Source of the DNA: Desulfitobacterium chlororespirans DSM 11544
Lineage (GTDB): Bacteria; Bacillota; Desulfitobacteriia; Desulfitobacteriales; Desulfitobacteriaceae
Length of the DNA: 64,000 bases
Direction of reading: 5' to 3'
Assembly: GCF_900143285.1 (NCBI RefSeq)
Contig: NZ_FRDN01000003.1
Span: 434,001 to 498,000 of the forward strand
Shown: positions 1-9,057 of the stretch, one piece after another
How the letters are laid out: every line of letters starts with the position of its first letter
How positions within the stretch are numbered: the stretch's first letter is position 1
The notes under the pieces: generated by a model
What the model was told of the DNA's origin: nothing
The model's input: the letters and a program-made list of their open reading frames with translations, nothing else
Database searches by the model: none
Position numbers and translations under genes: made by a program

Positions 1-263
1 GATAATTATAATCTTTATAAATAAGTAATTATATTATATATTGTATCTATTTGCCTGGGAAAATCAAGTACTTTTTAGTCAATTTGCCAAATTTTTTTCC
101 TACATTTATTTGTGAGACCTCTTCCTCCAAAGCCCGGCCGCTCCCCCATCTTAAGCTTTCCGGCCGGAAGTGAAAAAAAGACGGTTTTGCTTTGTGGGAA
201 AAAGCAAACATCCATCCTTTTTTCGGCATATTATGCAATATCAAGATAAAGGGGTAATTCTTA

Positions 264-701
264 ATGTTCAATTCCACTCAAAAAAGCGCTGCCCAGACCG
301 CCCATGAAACCGCCTTTGAGCTAAGCTTAGTCAAAGATGAAAGAATCGGCGATGTTCTTTTTCTCATTGCTTCTATTATCGCCTTAATCTCCACTTACCA
401 GGCTGAGGAAGCCATCATCATCGAGGAATTCAGCCGGACACCTCAGCCGGATCGTTCTGCCCGCACGATCGCCGCGTCAAGCTGGACATTTTTGATCGGC
501 AGCATCCTTATAGCTTATGTAGCCATCGTCAGATACCAGGAAATCGCAGCCTCTGCCCCTGATGCATCACCTTTAATGTTAAAGGGAAGTTGGTTCACTG
601 CTATAGGGGATATCGTCAGCGTCATCGGCTTTGGTCTGTCCGCCCTGGGCGACCAGATGAAAGCCCATGCATCTTCCCAAGAACCAACCATAGCCCGTTA
701 G
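264..701 (+). CDS. Small multi-pass membrane protein of unknown function
   Basis: A 145-residue protein that I do not recognise. It has about three hydrophobic segments (roughly residues 30-45, 72-88 and 105-125) and charged ends, so it is probably an inner-membrane protein. The ATG follows an AAGGGG ribosome binding site about 10 bases upstream, in AT-rich DNA typical of a promoter region. Its stop overlaps the end of the convergent menC by a few bases, so the two genes share almost no terminator space. No catalytic motif is visible and there is no evidence for a function. Confidence 0.7.
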   Translation: MFNSTQKSAAQTAHETAFELSLVKDERIGDVLFLIASIIALISTYQAEEAIIIEEFSRTPQPDRSARTIAASSWTFLIGSILIAYVAIVRYQEIAASAPDASPLMLKGSWFTAIGDIVSVIGFGLSALGDQMKAHASSQEPTIAR

Positions 702-1834
702 CTGGAGCCATTGATTCCGGGACCCGTACCCCGTTCCAGGGTCCTCTGATCAATTGTGTAATAATTTAAAGCCTCTTCATCGATCTCCACACCTAAGCCC
801 GGGCCCCGGGGTACCTGGATAAGGCCCCTTTGGACTGTTATCTCCGGCCGAATCACATCTCTGGCAAAATAACGCCGGGATGAAGATAAGTCTCCGGGGA
901 TGTAGTTGTCTTTTAGGCTGGCTAAATGGACATGGAGAATTTTTGATATTCCGCTTTCCATCATACTGCCGATCCAATAATGGATCTTATGCTTACGGCA
1001 GATCTCAATCATTTCTTTAACATAGGCCAGACCGCCTACGCGGCCCACCTTGAGATTGACAGCCTGACAAGCTCCTGACTCAGCAGCCTGGAGCAGATCC
1101 GCTTTGGTCTGGATACTTTCATCCAGACATAGGGGGGTTAGCATTTGTTCCTGGAGCCTTTGATAAGCGCCTGGATCTCCGGACGCCAAGGGTTCTTCAA
1201 GACACAGCAATCCCAGCTGATCAATTTTTCTCAGCTCGGGGAGCTGTTCTGCATGGAAACTTCGGTTCGCATCAGCCAATAGCATTAAATCAGGGTATTT
1301 TTCACGGACCCTCTGCAATTTGGCAAAACCGTCCCCAGGCTTGATTTTGATTTTAAACCGCACATACCCTTCTTGGAGATAGTCTTCGATTTGCCTGAGC
1401 AAGGTGGCCGGCTCCAGATCTCCCAGGACCATGCCCCCATAAATCCTCTCCTGGGTCTCTTCATCAAATACAGAGTCCATAATCGACTGCTGCTGCCGGC
1501 GGGCGAACCCGTCCAGAAGAGCGTTCTCTACTCCGGCCACAGCCATGGGATAACCCAAATCCGGCCAGGAGTGAATGGCAAAGGGGTGGGATATCTCTCC
1601 CTCCAGGAGTTGGGGAAGCAAGCGTTGAAGCAGGACTTCCTTGGCGCGGGGCAGGGTCTCCCCAGTATAAAAAGGCCCCTGGAAAGCAACCACCTCGCCA
1701 AACCCGAAATGGCCCAACTCATCCGTTACCTTAATCACCAGAGTCTCCCGCTGATGAAACAGAGCTTGGGAGGATTTAAAGCTGAACTTCATGGGCATGC
1801 GCAAATGGAACACTTCAATTTTCTCAATCCGCAT
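698..1834 (-). CDS. menC: o-Succinylbenzoate synthase MenC
   Basis: Dehydrates SHCHC to o-succinylbenzoate in the cytosolic menaquinone pathway. At 378 residues it has the normal length of the enolase-superfamily MenC/NSAR group. Visible features are the KIKIKPG lysine motif (about 161-167), the metal ligands in LLADANRS and CLEEPL, the DES motif (LCLDESI), and the VNLKVGRVGG strand with the second catalytic lysine. The start ATG lies inside the last codons of menE (11-base overlap), indicating translational coupling. It is the last gene of the men operon. Some close relatives also racemise N-succinyl amino acids, but the setting strongly favours MenC. Confidence 0.95.
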   Translation of the reverse strand: MRIEKIEVFHLRMPMKFSFKSSQALFHQRETLVIKVTDELGHFGFGEVVAFQGPFYTGETLPRAKEVLLQRLLPQLLEGEISHPFAIHSWPDLGYPMAVAGVENALLDGFARRQQQSIMDSVFDEETQERIYGGMVLGDLEPATLLRQIEDYLQEGYVRFKIKIKPGDGFAKLQRVREKYPDLMLLADANRSFHAEQLPELRKIDQLGLLCLEEPLASGDPGAYQRLQEQMLTPLCLDESIQTKADLLQAAESGACQAVNLKVGRVGGLAYVKEMIEICRKHKIHYWIGSMMESGISKILHVHLASLKDNYIPGDLSSSRRYFARDVIRPEITVQRGLIQVPRGPGLGVEIDEEALNYYTIDQRTLERGTGPGINGSS

Positions 1835-3185
1835 AGGCCAGCTCTGCCAAATTCTTTTTCAGTATTTTGCCCGTGGCATTTCTCGGCAGCGACCGTAAAT
1901 GCACTATTTTTCGGGGCAATTTATACCTGGCCAGTTTCCCGGCCAGATAATCCATGAGCTCCTCATCCCCCAAGGAGGAAACTACAAACAATACCGGTAC
2001 CTGTCCCCACTTTTCATCCTTCATCCCGACAATGGCACATTCTGATATCTCAGGATGGGCATACAAAACCTGCTCAATTTCCTGAGGATAGATGTTTTCT
2101 CCTCCAGAGATAAGGATATCTCTGCGCCGATCCAGGATGTAGAGATACCCCTCCTCATCCACATAGCCCATATCCTGGGTGTTAAGGAACCCCTCCACCG
2201 CCTCTTTCCCCAGATACCCGTCCATAACCATGGGACTTTGAATGGATACTTCTCCGATTCCCTCCCCATCCGGATTAACAATGCGGAGAGTGACCCCCGG
2301 CAAGGGCAAGCCCACCGAATCCAGCTTGGCAGGGTTTTCCGCGACGCAAAAGGTCGTGCATTGACTGGTGGTCTCCGTCATGCCGTAGGATTTATAGATG
2401 GGAATCCTTTTCTCCAGGCAAATTTCCACCAAGGATTTAGGAATGAATTCCCCGCTCACCAAAACCACCCGCAAACGATGTTGGCGGATGCGGTTGACAA
2501 TCCTCATCAACAGGGTGGGAACCAGGGAGAGCATCGTCAGCGAACCCTCTTCGATCCATTTTATGATCTGCTCTTCAGCGAATTTTCCCAGCAGGGTGAC
2601 TCGGGTGCCATTATACAAGCTGCGCATTAAAATGGCTAAACCGCCGATATGATACATGGGGAGGACGAGCAGCCAGTTATCTTCTTCCCTGACTCCCAGA
2701 ACTTGCCGGGAGGCCTGCACATGAGCATCCAACTGCTTCCCGCGCAGGGGCACCGACTTATAGTCACCGCTGGTTGCACTGGTATCCATAATCACCGCAA
2801 TCTTCTCCGGGGCCTCTTCTTCCCGGCAGCGTGCCTGTTCATCATAGTCACCGGCCAGCACCCTTGCCAAGGGAATAAACGTATCATCGTCGGAAAAAGC
2901 CACCCGGATGTTTAATGTGTTTAACTTCTTTGCTCTTTCCTCCGCAGTCAAGCGGGTATTCATCATGAATACCTCGATCTGCAAAGCCTGCAGGGCCAAA
3001 AAAAACAGGGCCACGTCCACCGAATTAGGAGCGTAAAGAGCAACTCTGTCTTCGGCTTTGACAAAGGGATAGATCCGACCGGCCAGGTCGGTGACACGAC
3101 GGTCCACTTCCTGAAAGGACAGTTCATTCAAAAACAGCTTATGGGGTTTTTCCAAAGCCTGCTTTTTAAGCCAGTTGACCACCAT
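1824..3185 (-). CDS. menE: o-Succinylbenzoate-CoA ligase MenE
   Basis: Activates o-succinylbenzoate with ATP and CoA; a 453-residue member of the ANL adenylating family. The mid-domain YKSYGMTETTSQ (A5 motif), the DMGYVDEEGYLYILDRRRD hinge and the C-terminal RNATGKILKK lysine are all intact. The P-loop normally reads TSGTTGxPK, but here it is TSATSGDYK (about residues 134-142), a clear departure from the consensus. It overlaps menC downstream and follows menB by about 45 bases. The identity is secure from position and the remaining motifs. Whether the altered P-loop affects activity cannot be told from sequence. Confidence 0.93.
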   Translation of the reverse strand: MVVNWLKKQALEKPHKLFLNELSFQEVDRRVTDLAGRIYPFVKAEDRVALYAPNSVDVALFFLALQALQIEVFMMNTRLTAEERAKKLNTLNIRVAFSDDDTFIPLARVLAGDYDEQARCREEEAPEKIAVIMDTSATSGDYKSVPLRGKQLDAHVQASRQVLGVREEDNWLLVLPMYHIGGLAILMRSLYNGTRVTLLGKFAEEQIIKWIEEGSLTMLSLVPTLLMRIVNRIRQHRLRVVLVSGEFIPKSLVEICLEKRIPIYKSYGMTETTSQCTTFCVAENPAKLDSVGLPLPGVTLRIVNPDGEGIGEVSIQSPMVMDGYLGKEAVEGFLNTQDMGYVDEEGYLYILDRRRDILISGGENIYPQEIEQVLYAHPEISECAIVGMKDEKWGQVPVLFVVSSLGDEELMDYLAGKLARYKLPRKIVHLRSLPRNATGKILKKNLAELAYAD

Positions 3186-3231
3186 TGCTTTCCCCCGCCC
3201 TTCCTTAGTTCAGTAAAATTCGTTGGAATTC

Positions 3232-4071
3232 TTAAGGAAACTTGGGAAACTGCTGAAAATCAGGGCTTCGTTTCTCCTGATAAGCGTCCCGTCCCTCTTT
3301 CGCCTCATCCGTTGTATAGTACAAAAGGGTGGCATCCCCGGCTAATTGCTGCAGGCCGGCTAACCCATCCGTATCGGCATTGAAAGCCGCCTTGAGGAAA
3401 CGCAACGCTGTGGGGGAATGCTGGAGAATTTCCCTGGCCCAGGTTACCGTTTCTTCTTCCAGCTGCTCGAAGGGCACCACCTTATTCACCAAGCCCATGG
3501 CCAAAGCTTCCTGGGCCGTATATTGGCGGCATAAATACCAGATCTCCCGGGCTTTTTTGTGTCCGACAATGCGGGCCAGATAGCCGGCCCCATAACCGGC
3601 GTCAAAGGACCCCACTCTCGGTCCTGTCTGACCGAAGCGGGTATTTTCCGAGGCAATACTTAAATCGCAAACAAGATGCAGAACATGACCGCCGCCGATG
3701 GCATAGCCATTGACCATCGCAATGACGGGTTTGGGAATGACCCGGATTAAGCGCTGGAGATCCAAAACATTAAGCCGGGGGATCTGATCCTCACCCACAT
3801 ACCCCCCATGGCCCCGTACCCGCTGGTCCCCTCCGGAACAAAAAGCCTCTTGATCCTGACCCTGACCATGATTGGCCCCCGTCAAAATAATGACGCCAAT
3901 CCGGCTGTCTTCCCGGGCAACTATAAAGGCATCCATCAATTCCTTAACCGTTTTGGGCCGGAAGGCATTGCGGACCTCCGGCCGGTTGATAGTGATTTTG
4001 GCCATCCCTTCATAGGTCTCATAGATAATGTCTTCATACTGAGCGGCAGCCGTTTCCCAGGCAAATTTCAT
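3232..4071 (-). CDS. menB: 1,4-Dihydroxy-2-naphthoyl-CoA synthase MenB
   Basis: Closes the second ring of menaquinone by an intramolecular Claisen condensation of o-succinylbenzoyl-CoA; crotonase fold. The start at 4071 (MKFAWE) is preferred because GGAGGT sits six bases upstream. An in-frame ATG six bases earlier directly abuts that site. Diagnostic motifs are [15 protein letters not shown] (oxyanion hole and lid), NGYAIGGGH, and [16 protein letters not shown] followed by EIWYLCRQY. The Gln/Gly/Trp set is that of bicarbonate-dependent MenB enzymes. Length (279 residues) is normal for the family. Confidence 0.96.
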   Translation of the reverse strand: MKFAWETAAAQYEDIIYETYEGMAKITINRPEVRNAFRPKTVKELMDAFIVAREDSRIGVIILTGANHGQGQDQEAFCSGGDQRVRGHGGYVGEDQIPRLNVLDLQRLIRVIPKPVIAMVNGYAIGGGHVLHLVCDLSIASENTRFGQTGPRVGSFDAGYGAGYLARIVGHKKAREIWYLCRQYTAQEALAMGLVNKVVPFEQLEEETVTWAREILQHSPTALRFLKAAFNADTDGLAGLQQLAGDATLLYYTTDEAKEGRDAYQEKRSPDFQQFPKFP

Positions 4072-4151
4072 AATCATACCTCCAATCAAACTTTTTCACA
4101 CCTTCAGGACTAAAAGTACCAGACCAAAAACACCAGACCAAAAGCATCACC

Positions 4152-4976
4152 TTAAGGCTTGGTTAACTCCCCCCAAAAATTCCGGACTATTTTCTCAAAA
4201 GCGGCGGGATTTTCAAGATGAGCATTATGTCCCGCCCCCGGGATCATCTCCCTCCTTATCCCTGGGTTTAAATCCACGATCTCCCGTCCAATTTCCCTAT
4301 ACTTCTCATCCTGTTCCCCATGGATGTACAGGATCGGCATGGGCAAAGCCGGGATCTGCTCCCTTAAACAGGGAAACACTCCCTGCCCGCTTCCCAGCAG
4401 AGTATTGGCCAGGGCATGGGGCGCATTCTCCAGACGCCTTGCCCTGATCTTAGCGCGGATTTCCGGAGGCAAGCGGGTTTGGGAGGCAAACAGAGGGAGG
4501 CTGGACCAGTGCTCAGCAAACCACTCGATGCCCTTTTCCAGAATCTCTCGGGCCAGCCAGGCATCCTGTTCTCTCCGCAGAGCCCGCTGCTCCTCATCCC
4601 CCATCCCATAAGCTGAACTCTCCAGAATCAGCCCCTGAACCTCCCGGGGATAAGCGGCACCGTAAGCCAAGGCAATACGCCCACCCAGAGAATAGCCCAG
4701 CAAGGAATACCTTGTGCAGCCTAACCCTGCAACCAGCTCATGGAGCTGCCCCAGCAGCACGGGCAAGCTATAGGGTTCCAGGGAAGAAGGTTTGGCGCTG
4801 CGGCCATGCCCGAGCAAATCCACCAGGACCATTTGACAGTCCTGGAGCTGAATAAATTCCCAGGTGCCGGAATTTTCCGCAAAACCATGCAAACAGACCA
4901 GAGTCGGCCCGGAGCCCTTTACCTCCGTATAATACCGGCAGTCCTCAATCGTAGTGAACACCTTTGTTTTCCTCAC
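4152..4976 (-). CDS. menH: SHCHC synthase MenH (alpha/beta hydrolase)
   Basis: Eliminates pyruvate from SEPHCHC to give SHCHC in menaquinone synthesis. It is an alpha/beta-hydrolase of 274 residues with LHGFAENSGTW (oxyanion region), the nucleophile elbow LLGYSLGGR (Ser about residue 96), the HGEQDEKY aspartate loop and the GAGHNAHLENP histidine. It lies directly after menD, as in other men operons. The start is uncertain: GTG at 4976 has only a close AAGGA, while GTG at 4961 has GAGG about nine bases upstream. The family also contains unrelated hydrolases, but operon position decides the call. Confidence 0.92.
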   Translation of the reverse strand: MRKTKVFTTIEDCRYYTEVKGSGPTLVCLHGFAENSGTWEFIQLQDCQMVLVDLLGHGRSAKPSSLEPYSLPVLLGQLHELVAGLGCTRYSLLGYSLGGRIALAYGAAYPREVQGLILESSAYGMGDEEQRALRREQDAWLAREILEKGIEWFAEHWSSLPLFASQTRLPPEIRAKIRARRLENAPHALANTLLGSGQGVFPCLREQIPALPMPILYIHGEQDEKYREIGREIVDLNPGIRREMIPGAGHNAHLENPAAFEKIVRNFWGELTKP

Positions 4977-4983
4977 TTATCCT

Positions 4984-6654
4984 TTAATCAAGATTCGTCA
5001 ACCGATCATGCAGCTCTTTGCTCAGCCGGGCATCGATTTTGACATTCAGCACCTTGACCCCACTTAAAGTCAGGGCTTCCTGAAAATTCTGCTCAAAGCT
5101 TTCATAATCAACCGGTTCATAATAAGTCAGATCATACAGGGTCTTAAGCCCGCTGAAATCCATACCGTGAGGGGTCATAAACAACAGTTCAAAATACTTA
5201 TTTTCACTTTGGGGCAAATACTTAAAAATAGCACCGCCATTATTATTGAGGAGGACGATAATTAAATTCAGTCCATGGTTTTTCCCGATCAACAGGCCGT
5301 TTAAATCATGAAAGAAAGCTAAATCCCCTGTCAGCAGCACCGTAGGATGGCCGCTGGTGGCAACTCCCAAAGCAGTGGAGACCGTACCGTCGATGCCATT
5401 GGCTCCCCGGTTGCCTAAGACTTTAATCCTTTGCTGACGCGCCTCCAGAAAGTAATCCACATCGCGGATAGCCATACTATTGGCGACAAAGAGACGGCTC
5501 CCCTCAGGAAGACTGTCCTGCAGCCTTTGCACCAGTTTCCCTTCAAACAGCTCCTCCTCATCCTGAGCGAGATTGAGCCGCCGCCGCATGCGGGTTTGAT
5601 AATGCCGCCACCGTCCCGGGTAGTCATCATTGGTATTGTAAACCTTAATAGACTGAGCAAAAGCCTTGGGTGACGCAATAAGATACCGGCTGATCGACAG
5701 GGAGGGCTCCCGGTATTGAAAGTGATCATTGACCTGAAAATACAGAACATCCTGATGCATGGCCGTGAAATTCTGCAACCGTTTGGAAACGGGAGTCTGA
5801 CCAAAATGAATGATAAATTCAGGCTTTAATTCCATCTTAACCGCATCACTTTTTAGAAAGGCATCATAGCAATCCATGATCAGGGGATGGTCATCATTGC
5901 GAAAATTGGCGAGAGGATCAGCCAGCAGGGGTGCCTTTAAACGCTCTGCCAGCTCCAGGACCTCTCTGTGATAATCTGCGTAAGGATCACCGCCGCAGAT
6001 AATGATCCCCTTTTTATCCTGGAAAACCGAACTGTCCATAGTCACCGAACTATCCATAGTCAGCCTCTTTTCCCCTGTTTTCCAGGCAAAAGGATAGTCC
6101 AAGCGACCCGCCGTAAAATCCACCTCATCCAAATCAGGGCTTAACGGTTCACGCAAAGGGATATTGATATGAGCTACCCCATATCCCCGATCCAGAGAAC
6201 TTACATAAGCTTTGCGCATCACCCCGCGCACATACCGATACATGCCTTCCCTTTCTTCAGGAAGAGCCAGCTCTTCAAAGTACTTGGCGTAATCATGATA
6301 AAACTTGATTTGATCGATGGTTTGAGGAGCCCCCACCTGACGCAATTCGGGGGGCCGATCCGCCGTTAAGGCGATTAAGGGGACATGGGAATGCTTTGCC
6401 TCGACGATAGCCGGGAAGTAATGGGCCACCGCCGAACCGGAGGAACACACCAGCACAACGGGGCGCTCTTTTTCCTTAGCTATGCCTAAGGCGAAAAATC
6501 CTGCCGACCGTTCATCGATACTGACATAGACCTGAAAGCCGTATTCGCAAAACAGCACGGAGAGAGGAGTGGAACGGGAACCGGGACTAATGACCGCTTC
6601 ACGCACACCGAGCTGGTATAATTCGTCAACCAGGGCCGCAATATAATTTGTCAT
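4984..6654 (-). CDS. menD: SEPHCHC synthase MenD (ThDP enzyme)
   Basis: Thiamine-diphosphate-dependent Stetter-type addition of 2-oxoglutarate to isochorismate, the first committed step of menaquinone synthesis. The 556-residue protein has the N-terminal [10 protein letters not shown] and [10 protein letters not shown] motifs, and a C-terminal ThDP/Mg site beginning GDLAFFHD and ending in LLNNNGG. The middle domain contains a tandem copy of the hexapeptide TMDSSV, encoded by an 18-base direct duplication at 6027-6062. The ATG follows menF by about 15 bases; menH begins a few bases after the stop. Confidence 0.97.
   Translation of the reverse strand: MTNYIAALVDELYQLGVREAVISPGSRSTPLSVLFCEYGFQVYVSIDERSAGFFALGIAKEKERPVVLVCSSGSAVAHYFPAIVEAKHSHVPLIALTADRPPELRQVGAPQTIDQIKFYHDYAKYFEELALPEEREGMYRYVRGVMRKAYVSSLDRGYGVAHINIPLREPLSPDLDEVDFTAGRLDYPFAWKTGEKRLTMDSSVTMDSSVFQDKKGIIICGGDPYADYHREVLELAERLKAPLLADPLANFRNDDHPLIMDCYDAFLKSDAVKMELKPEFIIHFGQTPVSKRLQNFTAMHQDVLYFQVNDHFQYREPSLSISRYLIASPKAFAQSIKVYNTNDDYPGRWRHYQTRMRRRLNLAQDEEELFEGKLVQRLQDSLPEGSRLFVANSMAIRDVDYFLEARQQRIKVLGNRGANGIDGTVSTALGVATSGHPTVLLTGDLAFFHDLNGLLIGKNHGLNLIIVLLNNNGGAIFKYLPQSENKYFELLFMTPHGMDFSGLKTLYDLTYYEPVDYESFEQNFQEALTLSGVKVLNVKIDARLSKELHDRLTNLD
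6027..6062. repeat. 18-bp tandem duplication inside menD
   Basis: Two adjacent 18-base units (6027-6044 and 6045-6062), both read CCGAAC[T]NTCCATAGTCA on the plus strand, differ at one base (G or A). They encode the repeated hexapeptide TMDSSV in the MenD middle domain without breaking the frame. Confidence 0.85.
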
Positions 6655-6669
6655 CCTTGTTCCCCTTTA

Positions 6670-7830
6670 TTACAGACTTTCCAGGATGGTTTGGGCTTTA
6701 TGGGCCGTCTCTGCATATTCCTCCGCACATTCTGAGTTGGCGACGATCCCACAGCCTGTATAGGCATAAACTGTCCTTCCCTCAATGAGGGCCGAGCGGA
6801 TTCCGGCCACAAAGGTGCCATCTCCATCTTCGTTCATGATACCCAGCGGTGCGGCATATAACCCCCGCTCATGCTTTTCCGAGCGGGCGATGATGGCCAA
6901 AGCCTCCGCCACCGGATATCCGCCTAAGGCCGGTGTAGGATGCAGGCGTGCAACCCAAGCGGTTAAAGAGCTATTCTCCTTGACCTTCGCTGCCAGAGGA
7001 GTCTTCAGGTGATACAAATTCTTAAGCTGCAACGTCGTTGTCTCTCCGATCAGGACTTCATCGCTGTAGGTGTTCATGACCTTGGCTATGTAATCCAGGA
7101 CTATTTGATGCTCATGACGGTTTTTAGGATCGTTGAGAAGGGCCGTTTTCCCTTGCTCATCCCCTTCATCAGCATTCCGTGCCCTGGTACCCGCCAAAGC
7201 ATAGCTCATGATTTGCCCTTTTTCCTTCCTCGCTACTATTTCCGGCGTTGCGCCTAGGAAGATCTTTCCCTCCTTGCCATAGGCAAAAATGAAGGAATGG
7301 GGATTTTTCTCCATAAGGTTTTTTAACACACCGGTAATAGACACCATGGTTTTACACTGAATTTTTATCTCCCGGGAAATCACCACTTTCTGTACTTTCC
7401 CGGCCAGAACTTTTTGTTTTGCACACTCGAATAATTCCTGCCATTCCTGATAGTCATCAGCAAGAACCTCATAATCATGTCGATGGGGAGCAAACTCTTT
7501 GGGGGGAATAGCGGAAATATCGGCTGTCTCATGGGCGTAATAAAGCTTTTGCCCGGCCTTTTCTTCAACCAGATAGTATTGGAAGGCGATGGTCTCATTG
7601 CCCAGCCCCGACCATTTCGGATCTTTAAGGGTGGGAAAGAAAGTTCTGGTGGAAAAGACATATGGATATCCCCGGTAACTCTCTCCCGGCTCAAAGGTTT
7701 TTAAACGCCTGGCCCCCATAATAAGCTGTTGCTGGAAAGGATGATAAAACAACACCCTCTCCTCATCTTCAAAGCTCTGCCAAAAAGCAAAGCTGTCTTT
7801 TAAGGCTGCTTCCTTCACTTGGTAGTTCAA
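6670..7830 (-). CDS. menF: Isochorismate synthase MenF
   Basis: Converts chorismate to isochorismate, committing it to menaquinone. The chorismate-binding domain spans the C-terminal two thirds, with LAGTRARNADEGDE, DPKNRHEHQIVLDYI, the HPTPALGGYP motif, and the terminal AGIRSALIEG...YTGCGIVANSECAEEYAET block. I place the start at TTG 7830 because GGGGAG lies six bases before it. An upstream in-frame TTG at 7848 has no ribosome binding site. First gene of the men operon, with a strong promoter and palindromic operator just upstream. It could in principle supply a siderophore pathway, but its position argues for menaquinone. Confidence 0.94.
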   Translation of the reverse strand: MNYQVKEAALKDSFAFWQSFEDEERVLFYHPFQQQLIMGARRLKTFEPGESYRGYPYVFSTRTFFPTLKDPKWSGLGNETIAFQYYLVEEKAGQKLYYAHETADISAIPPKEFAPHRHDYEVLADDYQEWQELFECAKQKVLAGKVQKVVISREIKIQCKTMVSITGVLKNLMEKNPHSFIFAYGKEGKIFLGATPEIVARKEKGQIMSYALAGTRARNADEGDEQGKTALLNDPKNRHEHQIVLDYIAKVMNTYSDEVLIGETTTLQLKNLYHLKTPLAAKVKENSSLTAWVARLHPTPALGGYPVAEALAIIARSEKHERGLYAAPLGIMNEDGDGTFVAGIRSALIEGRTVYAYTGCGIVANSECAEEYAETAHKAQTILESL

Positions 7831-7866
7831 ACTTATCTCCCCGTTCAAATCCGCTTAAATCAAATA

Positions 7867-7882
7867 ATGAACTAAAGTTCAT
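7867..7882. promoter_or_regulatory. Palindromic operator candidate at the men promoter
   Basis: ATGAACT-AA-AGTTCAT on the plus strand is an inverted repeat with perfect 7-base arms and a 2-base centre. It lies just downstream of the predicted transcription start of the men operon (about +7 to +22), where a bound repressor would block elongation. The symmetry is typical of TetR- or MarR-type operators. The regulator is unknown. Confidence 0.6.
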
Positions 7883-7895
7883 TTCTTCATCTTGG

Positions 7896-7924
7896 ATATT
7901 ACTCTCATCCCTATTTATTGTCAA
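7896..7924 (-). promoter_or_regulatory. Sigma-A promoter of the men operon
   Basis: On the minus strand a perfect TTGACA (-35, plus-strand 7919-7924) is separated by exactly 17 bases from TAATAT (-10, 7896-7901). The start would be near 7889, giving a leader of about 60 bases to menF. Confidence 0.85.
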
Positions 7925-7951
7925 TAAAAAAAACACCCCCCATAGTGTTTT
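7925..7951 (-). terminator. Rho-independent terminator upstream of men
   Basis: Minus strand AAAACAC and GTGTTTT pair around a short loop containing GGGG, followed by a run of eight T. It ends transcription from truA and the small ORF immediately before the men -35 box. Confidence 0.85.
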
Positions 7952-7968
7952 AAGTAGTAAATGCCAAA

Positions 7969-7996
7969 GCCTGAGGAAAATTGACTTTCCTCAGGC
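7969..7996 (-). terminator. Hairpin terminator after the 53-residue ORF
   Basis: GCCTGAGGAAA and TTTCCTCAGGC form an 11-bp stem. On the minus strand it is followed by TTTGG, a weak T-tract. It precedes the second, stronger terminator at 7925-7951. Confidence 0.7.
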
Positions 7997-8017
7997 TTTC
8001 CTTTTCAGTGAATTATT

Positions 8018-8179
8018 TCAGACCGCCTGATAATCGCTGGTTACCTTTCCTTCTATGCAGTCCTGTAAAACTGCTTCAACCCTTACTACGTCGTAGAGAA
8101 GAATATCCACAGGCATGCCCTGGAACGTAATCCATCCGCCGCCATTGATCCATGGCCCCCATTGGCCTGGGGGAATCAT
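8018..8179 (-). CDS. Small hypothetical protein, 53 residues
   Basis: An ATG at 8179 opens a 53-codon frame ending TGA at 8018. It is preceded by AGGGGGTG seven bases upstream and starts 12 bases after the truA stop, in the same direction, followed by two terminators. The peptide begins MIPPGQWGPWINGGGW and is rich in Trp and Gly at the N-terminus, with an acidic/hydrophobic C-terminal half (ILLYDVVRVEAVLQDC). No signal peptide or membrane segment is obvious. I do not recognise the family. The spacing, ribosome binding site and terminators suggest a genuine co-transcribed small gene. Confidence 0.65.
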   Translation of the reverse strand: MIPPGQWGPWINGGGWITFQGMPVDILLYDVVRVEAVLQDCIEGKVTSDYQAV

Positions 8180-8191
8180 GGCTAACACCCC

Positions 8192-8980
8192 CTAGAATAA
8201 CTCAGGGAAAATATCCTTGGGCAGCTCATCCCCATAATGAACATAGCTCAGGGTGAGTCCCTGAGGAGTTACCGTAACTCCCCCTCGTTTCCGGTCAAGG
8301 GAAATCAGTATATCCGGAATCTCCTCCGGCTGAATACGGTTTTTCCCCACATAAACCAAGGTCCCGGCAATAATACGCACCATATTATAAAGGAAGCCAT
8401 CGCCGATGCAGGTAATCCGGAGATGGCCCTGATTCTCCGCCACTTGACATAGATAGAGGGTTCGTTCAAAGGTTTTGCTGGTTCCCCCTGCCGCTGAAAA
8501 AGCTTTAAAATTATGCCGTCCTACCAGATACTGAGCTCCTTGCTGCATCCTTTGCCAATCCAGCCTGACGGGTTCATGCAGAGAGTACAGCCGGGTAAAG
8601 ACATCGGCTACCGGATGGTTATCGATCCGGTAGTCATAGCGCTTCCACTTAGCGGAGAAACGGGCATGAAAATTTTCAGTTGCTTCCTGGGCCGCCAGGA
8701 TGCGGATATCCCGGGGGAGCAGACTATTAAAAGCCTTGGGAATCTTATCCACGGGGATCCGGACCCCGGTCCGGAAATTTACCACCTGACCGGCGGCATG
8801 AACCCCTGTATCTGTTCGTCCGGCTGTATTGAGGGTTACTTCTTCTTCCACCAGCTTAGCCCACACCGTCTCCAAAGTACCTTGAATAGTGGGGCCGTGG
8901 AATTCCGGCTGGCGTTGAAACCCATGGTAATGGGTCCCGTCATAAGCAACCTTCAGACAAATATTCCTCTTATCATCCAT
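8192..8980 (-). CDS. truA: tRNA pseudouridine(38-40) synthase TruA
   Basis: Isomerises uridines 38-40 in the tRNA anticodon arm. At 262 residues it has normal TruA length. The catalytic aspartate is in TAGRTDTGVHA (about residues 58-66), with the conserved HARFSAKWKRYDYRI, and FLYNMVRIIAGTLVYVG near the C-terminus. In many Firmicutes truA lies at the end of the ribosomal alpha cluster after rplQ and ecf genes. Here it stands alone with a small ORF behind it, about 23 kb from rplQ. It has its own predicted promoter at 9029-9057. Confidence 0.96.
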   Translation of the reverse strand: MDDKRNICLKVAYDGTHYHGFQRQPEFHGPTIQGTLETVWAKLVEEEVTLNTAGRTDTGVHAAGQVVNFRTGVRIPVDKIPKAFNSLLPRDIRILAAQEATENFHARFSAKWKRYDYRIDNHPVADVFTRLYSLHEPVRLDWQRMQQGAQYLVGRHNFKAFSAAGGTSKTFERTLYLCQVAENQGHLRITCIGDGFLYNMVRIIAGTLVYVGKNRIQPEEIPDILISLDRKRGGVTVTPQGLTLSYVHYGDELPKDIFPELF

Positions 8981-9028
8981 CTGGAAGCTATCCTTTCTAT
9001 CTTTAATATAGCATGGCCTTTCTTTCCC

Positions 9029-9057
9029 ATATTAAAACTCCCGTTCAACACCGTCAA
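9029..9057 (-). promoter_or_regulatory. Sigma-A promoter of truA
   Basis: Minus strand TTGACG (-35, 9052-9057), a 17-base spacer and TAATAT (-10, 9029-9034). The transcription start would be near 9022, about 40 bases before the truA ATG. Confidence 0.75.

Noticed and set aside
47-277. 76-residue minus-strand frame at the window start
   Set aside because: It overlaps the start of the 264-701 gene, has no clear ribosome binding site and its composition looks random.
1373-1957. 194-residue plus-strand frame
   Set aside because: Lies antisense to menC and menE, which are certain; no ribosome binding site.
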